DNA of 9,850 nt. It comes from an uncultured Chlamydiae bacterium (lineage in GTDB: Bacteria; Chlamydiota; Chlamydiia; Chlamydiales; SM23-39). The stretch covers positions 1 through 9,850 of the forward strand of contig CAISYW010000028.1 in NCBI GenBank assembly GCA_903889795.1, given 5' to 3'. Under the pieces are notes generated by a model. That model saw only the letters and a list, made by a program, of their open reading frames with translations. It did not search any database and was not told the DNA's origin. This document shows positions 6,212-9,850 of this stretch, piece by piece. Within the stretch, counting starts at the first letter, position 1, and every line of letters starts with the position of its first letter. Made by a program: the position numbers and the translations under genes.

Positions 6212-6650
6212 GCAAAAATGCGCTGACCTGCGCGCTCGCCATCTGACGATTGCGACGCTCAATGGCTCATTTGATCTTTTGCATGCGGGTCATTTGTATA
6301 TTATCCATCAAGCCTCATTGCAGGCTGATCGGTTGATTGTCGCTTTGAACACCGATTCATCCATTCAACGATACAAAAGCAGTGAACGGCCCATTGTTTC
6401 CTTGCAATATCGCCTTGAGATGATCTCTGCTCTTGAATTCGTCGATTACGTTACCTGGTTTGATGAAACGGATCCATGTGCGATTATCGAGAAAATGAAG
6501 CCGGATGTTCATGTCAATGGGAATGAATATGGAGAAAATTGTATTGAAGTCTCCGTTGTAAAGGCATGCGGCGCACGTCTGCATTTGGTCGATCGGATTC
6601 CCTCGCTTGCGACAAGTTCCATAATTGAGAAGATCAAACAATGCGGGTAA
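6159..6650 (+). CDS. RfaE2/HldE-type nucleotidyltransferase (heptose-1-phosphate adenylyltransferase-like)
   Basis: This is a single-domain cytidylyltransferase-fold protein resembling the C-terminal half of HldE (RfaE domain II), which makes ADP-heptose from ATP and heptose 1-phosphate. From the ATG at 6159 it has 163 residues, the normal length of a stand-alone domain. GSFDLLHAGH (36-45) contains the HxGH nucleotide-binding motif, and NTDSSIQRYKSSERPI corresponds to the family NSD..RPI motif. Some family positions differ: VNGNEYG replaces the usual VKGGDY-like segment, TSS the STT motif and ETDP the E(D/T)TP motif. Substrate specificity is therefore uncertain; another sugar or glycerol phosphate is possible. 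An upstream in-frame ATG at 6108 would add 17 residues and lengthen the overlap with lon to about 104 bases. I prefer 6159 because of family length and a GAG at 6149-6151. It overlaps lon by 53 bases and the rhomboid gene by 10. Confidence 0.85.
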   Translation: MANPPYLLKKLIDPQQLEQKCADLRARHLTIATLNGSFDLLHAGHLYIIHQASLQADRLIVALNTDSSIQRYKSSERPIVSLQYRLEMISALEFVDYVTWFDETDPCAIIEKMKPDVHVNGNEYGENCIEVSVVKACGARLHLVDRIPSLATSSIIEKIKQCG

Positions 6651-7750
6651 TTGGCACGCTCTTCAATGAGGCAACGGCAGAGAGGTTCTCCAACTTCTTG
6701 AACTACCGCGGAATCGAGAATCGCAGTGAATCCGTTGTGGATGCTCCAACAGGGCAAACCGTTTTTCAGATTTGGGTTTCTGATGAAGATCGCATCGATG
6801 AAGCAAACGAATTATTAAAGCGCTTTGAAACCAATCCCTTTGATCCTCTTTTCGATGCTCCGGTCCGCCAAGAGCTTATCGAAGAAGTCGTTGAAGAAAA
6901 GCCGGAGAAAAAAAAGTTCTTTTCCATCGCGACTAGTTTTTTCTTAGGTCTTTGCGTTTTCGTCTATCTTCTCAATCTGGTGCAGGAAATTCCCATGCGC
7001 AGCTACAAGCTGTCCGAGCAGGAATTTCTCATGACGCCGATCCGAAAAGCTTTTCTTTTTGATCTGCCCGGCATTGTGCAGCAAACCGCTTCTTTTTTTG
7101 AAGAACATCAAATTAAGGCCGATCAGAAGAGTGAAGATTTAAGCTCCGATGTGCGTGCTGAGCTCGATTCCTTAATGAAGGCCCCCTACTGGCGCGGCCT
7201 ATATGACTGGATCTTATTGAAAATCAAAATCGGAGATCCTTCGATCGCAGAAGGACCGATGTTCATTAAAATCCAGGAAGGACAAGTCTGGCGCTTTTTT
7301 TCACCATGCTTTTTGCATCGGGATCTCGTGCATATTTTATTTAATATGATCTGGCTGTGGGTTTTAGGGCGGCCTATCGAGAAGCGGATCGGAGTGTGGC
7401 GAACGATTGTACTGACCTTGGTCGTCGCCATCGTTTCGAACACGGTGCAATATCTCATGAGCGGGCCCTTTTTTATTGGTTATTCGGGCGTGGTGATGGG
7501 GTTGGCGGGCTTTATTTGGATGCGGGAGCGCATCGCTCCGTGGGAAGGTTATCCGCTGCAAAGGGCGACGATTCTCTTTCTCGCATTCTTTGTTCTCTCG
7601 ATGTTCGTATTGCAGATGATATCTTTGATCGTGCAGCTCACAACGAATCTACCTTTTATTTTAAATATCGCTAATAGCGCTCACATTGTCGGTGCTCTCG
7701 TTGGTGCTTTATTAGGGCGGTTTTCCTATTTTGCCTGGAGGGTGAAATGA
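6641..7750 (+). CDS. GlpG-like rhomboid intramembrane serine protease
   Basis: This 369-residue inner-membrane protein cleaves transmembrane substrates within the bilayer. An N-terminal cytoplasmic domain (about 1-75, ending in the GlpG-like NPFDP) precedes TM1 (about 95-114). The rhomboid core follows with HILFN (His231, Asn235), EKRIG, the catalytic GYSGVV (Ser282) and ANSAHIVG (His348), which match the GlpG oxyanion residues and the Ser-His dyad. About six membrane segments are visible (roughly 95-114, 224-244, 252-272, 280-295, 308-332, 345-366). E. coli GlpG has about 276 residues. The difference lies mainly in the stretch between TM1 and HILFN, about 115 residues here against about 36, an enlarged first loop on the periplasmic side if the topology is as in GlpG. 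A GAGAAGA sequence lies seven bases before the ATG. It overlaps the upstream gene by 10 bases and rnz by 4 (ATGA). Confidence 0.93.
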   Translation: MRVIGTLFNEATAERFSNFLNYRGIENRSESVVDAPTGQTVFQIWVSDEDRIDEANELLKRFETNPFDPLFDAPVRQELIEEVVEEKPEKKKFFSIATSFFLGLCVFVYLLNLVQEIPMRSYKLSEQEFLMTPIRKAFLFDLPGIVQQTASFFEEHQIKADQKSEDLSSDVRAELDSLMKAPYWRGLYDWILLKIKIGDPSIAEGPMFIKIQEGQVWRFFSPCFLHRDLVHILFNMIWLWVLGRPIEKRIGVWRTIVLTLVVAIVSNTVQYLMSGPFFIGYSGVVMGLAGFIWMRERIAPWEGYPLQRATILFLAFFVLSMFVLQMISLIVQLTTNLPFILNIANSAHIVGALVGALLGRFSYFAWRVK

Positions 7751-8652
7751 GTGTGCGCGATATCATCATTCTTGGCTGCTCCAGCCAGCAGCCCACTCGT
7801 TTTCGCAATCACGGCGCCTACCTGGTTCGTTGGAATGACGAGGGGTTATTATTCGACCCGGGAGAGGGGACGCAGCGACAGTTTATCTATGCCGAGATTG
7901 CTCCGACGGTGGTCAGCCGCATATTTATCAGCCATTTTCATGGCGATCATTGCCTGGGGGTCGGTTCCATGCTCATGCGTCTGAATCTCGACAAGGTGAC
8001 GCAGCCCATCCATTGCTATTATCCGGCGAGCGGTAAAAAGAATTTCGATCGACTGCGATATGGCTGTGTTTATCGCGAAAATATCACCGTGGTGGAGCAT
8101 CCGGTCAAACAGGCGGGGCTTGTCGAGGATGATGGTAAATTCAAAATAGAAGCAGTTTTCCTTGAGCATGGCATCGAAAATATTGGGTGGCGCGTTACAG
8201 AGCCCGATATGATTAAGTTTCATAAAGAAGAGTTGAAGCAATTCGGTATCGATGGTCCCCAAGTTCGTAAACTCGAGCAGGACAAAAAAATCAAAGTCGA
8301 TGGTCGTTGGGTATCTCTCGAAGAAGTGAGCCATGTGCGAGCCGGCGATTCTCTGGCTTATGTCGTCGATACTCGTTTTTGTAAACAAGCCATAGAGATC
8401 GCGCGGGGCGCTAAAGTGCTTATTTGCGAGAGCACCTATTTGGAAGAAGATCGGGATAAGGCTGAAGAATACATGCATATGACAGCAAAGCAGGCCGCCC
8501 AATTGGCTAAAGATGCCGGGGTACAGCAGCTCATTATTACTCACTTTTCAGCACGTTATCGCGATCTCGAAGAGCTGGGCCGCGAAGCTCGTGAAGTATT
8601 TCCCAACACACTTGTTGCGGAAGATCTAAAACGCTTTCCTTTCCCTCGGTAA
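7747..8652 (+). CDS. rnz: Ribonuclease Z (tRNA 3' endonuclease)
   Basis: This is a 301-residue metallo-beta-lactamase-fold endonuclease that removes 3' trailers from tRNA precursors lacking an encoded CCA. The N-terminal strand IIILGCSSQQPT and FDPGEGTQRQ are typical of RNase Z. The zinc motif HFHGDH is at residues 63-68, and the other likely metal ligands are His141, Asp208 (YVVDT) and His266 (THFSARY). His244 in HMTA is the conserved catalytic-region residue. Length is normal for the short form. A strong GGAGGG Shine-Dalgarno sequence (7738-7743) lies inside the end of the rhomboid gene, and the genes share ATGA, so translation is coupled. The tRNA-Gly gene later in the window does not encode CCA, consistent with a need for this enzyme. 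lon-...-rnz order matches Chlamydia, with two genes between here. Confidence 0.96.
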   Translation: MSVRDIIILGCSSQQPTRFRNHGAYLVRWNDEGLLFDPGEGTQRQFIYAEIAPTVVSRIFISHFHGDHCLGVGSMLMRLNLDKVTQPIHCYYPASGKKNFDRLRYGCVYRENITVVEHPVKQAGLVEDDGKFKIEAVFLEHGIENIGWRVTEPDMIKFHKEELKQFGIDGPQVRKLEQDKKIKVDGRWVSLEEVSHVRAGDSLAYVVDTRFCKQAIEIARGAKVLICESTYLEEDRDKAEEYMHMTAKQAAQLAKDAGVQQLIITHFSARYRDLEELGREAREVFPNTLVAEDLKRFPFPR

Positions 8653-8707
8653 GGATTTGCAAAAGAATAAATCAAAAGCTATTAAAGATAAGAAACTTAT
8701 GTTTATC

Positions 8708-8736
8708 TTGAATTTTTATCCTAAATAATCTAAAAT
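8708..8736 (+). promoter_or_regulatory. Promoter of the HicAB-like pair
   Basis: TTGAAT (8708-8713), a 17-base spacer and TAAAAT (8731-8736) make a good sigma70-type promoter. Initiation near 8743 would leave a leader of roughly 17 bases containing AGAAGGA (8748-8754), then the ATG at 8760. The -35 overlaps a weak AT-rich hairpin (8685-8709) after rnz. The pair therefore appears to be an independent transcription unit. Confidence 0.6.
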
Positions 8737-8759
8737 TAAGATCAGAAAGAAGGAACGCT

Positions 8760-9008
8760 ATGGCTTTTAAACCTTTGGGCGAGGGCGTGTATTTGAAGTG
8801 CCTGAAGGTGGTTGGTTGGAGTCTCACCAAGGGAAGTATAGACTACAAGTTGCTTAACGAAAATGGTGAATTTTTATGCGCCATTAAGGTTGCTCACGGA
8901 AAACACACGAAGAAAGAAGTTGTTGCTTTCAGTATTCAAAAAACGGAAAGAGAATTTAAAAAAAGGGGATGGCCATGGCCACCGCAAAAGAAATTAAAAA
9001 ACACCTGA
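8760..9008 (+). CDS. HicA-like small protein, possible toxin with altered active site
   Basis: This 82-residue basic protein resembles the HicA mRNA interferase fold (a small dsRBD-like alpha-beta-beta-beta-alpha domain). An N-terminal helix ends in VVGW, followed by KGS, then the strand around IKVAHGK and a final helix SIQKTEREFKKRG, in the order and spacing of HicA. In typical HicA a histidine follows Gly-Ser (GSH) and is needed for RNA cleavage. Here the sequence is GSIDYKL, so that residue is absent; His46 and His49 in AHGKH are the only nearby histidines. The protein may be inactive, use another residue, or belong to a sister family. It has an AGAAGGA ribosome-binding site and its own promoter, and overlaps the HicB-like gene by 34 bases. 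The hicA-then-hicB order is the classic one. The assignment rests on motif resemblance and context. Confidence 0.65.
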   Translation: MAFKPLGEGVYLKCLKVVGWSLTKGSIDYKLLNENGEFLCAIKVAHGKHTKKEVVAFSIQKTEREFKKRGWPWPPQKKLKNT

Positions 9009-9373
9009 ATATAGCATTAAAAGAAGTCGGCGAGATTAATCCCTGGTTCGACAAGAATTTTAATGCATGGATTTTCAGTCACAAAAACTATCCAGATGTT
9101 GAGTATGCAGGTGAATCGTCGGAAGAGGTTATCAAAAATTATCCACTGTACTTGCGCGATTTCATTGAAGAACGTCTAAATGATAATCTTGCCGCTCATA
9201 TAGAAAAGGCCACAAAAGGACACGGTGGCAAACGCGAAGGAGCCGGACGACCAAAAGGATCAAAGAAAGAAGCGAAAAAAAGAGTTTATCTCCCGAAAGA
9301 TGTTGCTGAATGGTTTGAGCAACCCAGCGCAATTCCACAAGTTCGCCAATTAATCGCTAAGGAAAAGCATTAA
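8975..9373 (+). CDS. HicB-like antitoxin with basic linker and possible ribbon-helix-helix tail
   Basis: This protein of 132 residues probably neutralises and autoregulates with the upstream HicA-like partner. The N-terminal part (about 20-70) fits a HicB partial RNase H-like fold: AWIFSHKNYPDVEYAG, then the helix SSEEVIKNYPLYLRDFIEERL. A Gly/Lys/Arg-rich linker GHGGKREGAGRPKGSKK (83-99) resembles the GRP motifs of DNA-contacting proteins. The tail KRVYLPKDVAEWFEQPSAIP could form a ribbon-helix-helix (strand, helix, helix). I chose the ATG at 8975 because AAAAGGGG ends six bases before it; the in-frame ATG at 8969 directly abuts that sequence and would add two residues. It overlaps the upstream gene by 34 bases in another frame. 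Family assignment is by pattern only. Confidence 0.7.
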   Translation: MATAKEIKKHLNIALKEVGEINPWFDKNFNAWIFSHKNYPDVEYAGESSEEVIKNYPLYLRDFIEERLNDNLAAHIEKATKGHGGKREGAGRPKGSKKEAKKRVYLPKDVAEWFEQPSAIPQVRQLIAKEKH

Positions 9374-9595
9374 AAATGACGATTAATAATTGTGCTAAAA
9401 TTTTACTCTAGGGAGACGCTGGGAAAGTGTATACTAATATTCCCTTAACATAAGGTTATGATAGAATCTTAACAAACTCGAGGGAACAGAAGGATGAAAA
9501 TCATACCAATTAGCAATTCTGTCGCTTTTAATAAGAAAATTTTCGCATGTTTGGAAGAAAATTTCTCGTGTATGATATAATTTTCACTTCAATTC
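9374..9595 (+). other. Intergenic region before the tRNA; possible 28-codon ORF
   Basis: No recognised gene lies here. A frame from ATG 9494 to TAA 9580 encodes 28 residues beginning MKIIPISNSVAF. It has GAGGGA (9480-9485) eight bases upstream, and its stop codon lies within the -10 of the tRNA promoter. Without homologues it stays doubtful. GGGAA (9421-9425) and TTCCC (9440-9444) could pair across a 14-base loop containing the palindrome GTATAC. No clear terminator for the HicB-like gene was found. Confidence 0.3.
9573..9581 (+). promoter_or_regulatory. Extended -10 promoter of tRNA-Gly
   Basis: TGATATAAT (9573-9581) is a perfect extended -10 (TGnTATAAT), ending 14 bases before the tRNA. 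Transcription would begin about seven bases before the mature 5' end. TTGGAA (9551-9556) is a -35-like hexamer, but its spacing of 19 bases is long. Confidence 0.65.
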
Positions 9596-9668
<73 letters not shown>

Positions 9669-9672
9669 TTTT

Positions 9673-9729
9673 TTCAGACTCAACTTCTTTTCCGGTGGGT
9701 TTTCGTATGTATACTGCCGTCGGTCTGAA
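9673..9729. repeat. 7-bp inverted repeat downstream of tRNA
   Basis: TTCAGAC (9673-9679) and GTCTGAA (9723-9729) are exact reverse complements 43 bases apart, between the tRNA and the long palindrome. It may be part of the same repeated structure. Alone it is not strong. Confidence 0.3.
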
Positions 9730-9733
9730 GCTT

Positions 9734-9850
9734 TGATTTTTGAGGGCGAGATTTTGCGTTCCAATGTATTGCGGAGATCGAAGCCAACTTGCAGCAAGTT
9801 AGCGAGATCGAGCGAAATATTGGAGCGCAAAAGATGTCGATGAAAAATCA
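9734..9850. repeat. Long imperfect palindrome, cut by the window end
   Basis: The centre AACTTGC-A-GCAAGTT (9786-9800) is a perfect 15-base palindrome. Flanking it, TTTTGCGTTCCAAT (9752-9765) pairs with ATTGGAGCGCAAAA (9819-9832) with one G-T. Further out, TGATTTTT (9734-9741) pairs with AAAAATCA (9843-9850). The arms are each roughly 57 bases with a two-base offset, and pairing reaches the last base of the window, so the repeat may extend beyond. The plus-strand frame from 9744 to the window end is open, with a helical-looking translation (for example EIEANLQQVSEIERN), but lacks an ATG before 9834. A coding fragment is therefore an alternative. Confidence 0.6.

Noticed and set aside
7849..8544. 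231-codon minus-strand frame inside rnz
   Set aside because: Antisense shadow of a gene whose catalytic motifs are all intact on the other strand.
8685..8709. AAGATAA ... TTATCTT hairpin followed by GAATTTTT after rnz
   Set aside because: Seven pairs, only one of them G-C, with an 11-base loop in an AT-rich stretch; not a convincing terminator.

Overview
The window most likely comes from a member of the Chlamydiota outside the genus Chlamydia (an amoeba-associated, Parachlamydiales-type organism). The main argument is gene order. dnaJ, rpsU and tsaB lie on the minus strand and lon and rnz on the plus strand, which follows the dnaJ-rpsU-tsaB-lon-...-rnz order I recall from Chlamydia trachomatis (around CT341-CT346). 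The proteins are recognised from family motifs; the species assignment is inference.

Layout. 1-516 is the 3' end of an outer-membrane beta-barrel-like gene, followed by a small helical protein of unknown function (532-867). Convergent to these, on the minus strand, lie tsaB (tRNA t6A modification), rpsU (ribosomal protein bS21) and dnaJ (chaperone). The dnaJ upstream region carries a CIRCE operator (2146-2172), so HrcA control of dnaJ is predicted. Between tsaB and rpsU there are 436 bases without a convincing gene. They hold a 178-bp element bounded by 29-nt inverted arms and foldable over most of its length, resembling a MITE or a structured RNA.

From 3698 a plus-strand run follows: lon (ATP-dependent protease), an RfaE2/HldE-type nucleotidyltransferase, a GlpG-like rhomboid protease and rnz (tRNA 3' processing). 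Each gene overlaps the next (53, 10 and 4 bases), so this looks like one translationally coupled operon. Two of the four genes are proteases, one soluble and ATP-driven, one intramembrane. Their link to the nucleotidyltransferase and rnz may be only transcriptional.

After rnz comes an accessory-looking pair with its own good promoter: a HicA-like small protein lacking the usual catalytic histidine, and a HicB-like partner with a basic linker and a possible ribbon-helix-helix tail. Then come a tRNA-Gly(CCC) gene with an extended -10 promoter and, running off the window edge, a long imperfect palindrome centred near 9793.

The most interesting parts are the CIRCE site at dnaJ, the 178-bp palindromic element beside rpsU, the atypical HicAB-like pair, the rhomboid with an enlarged first loop, and the terminal palindrome.
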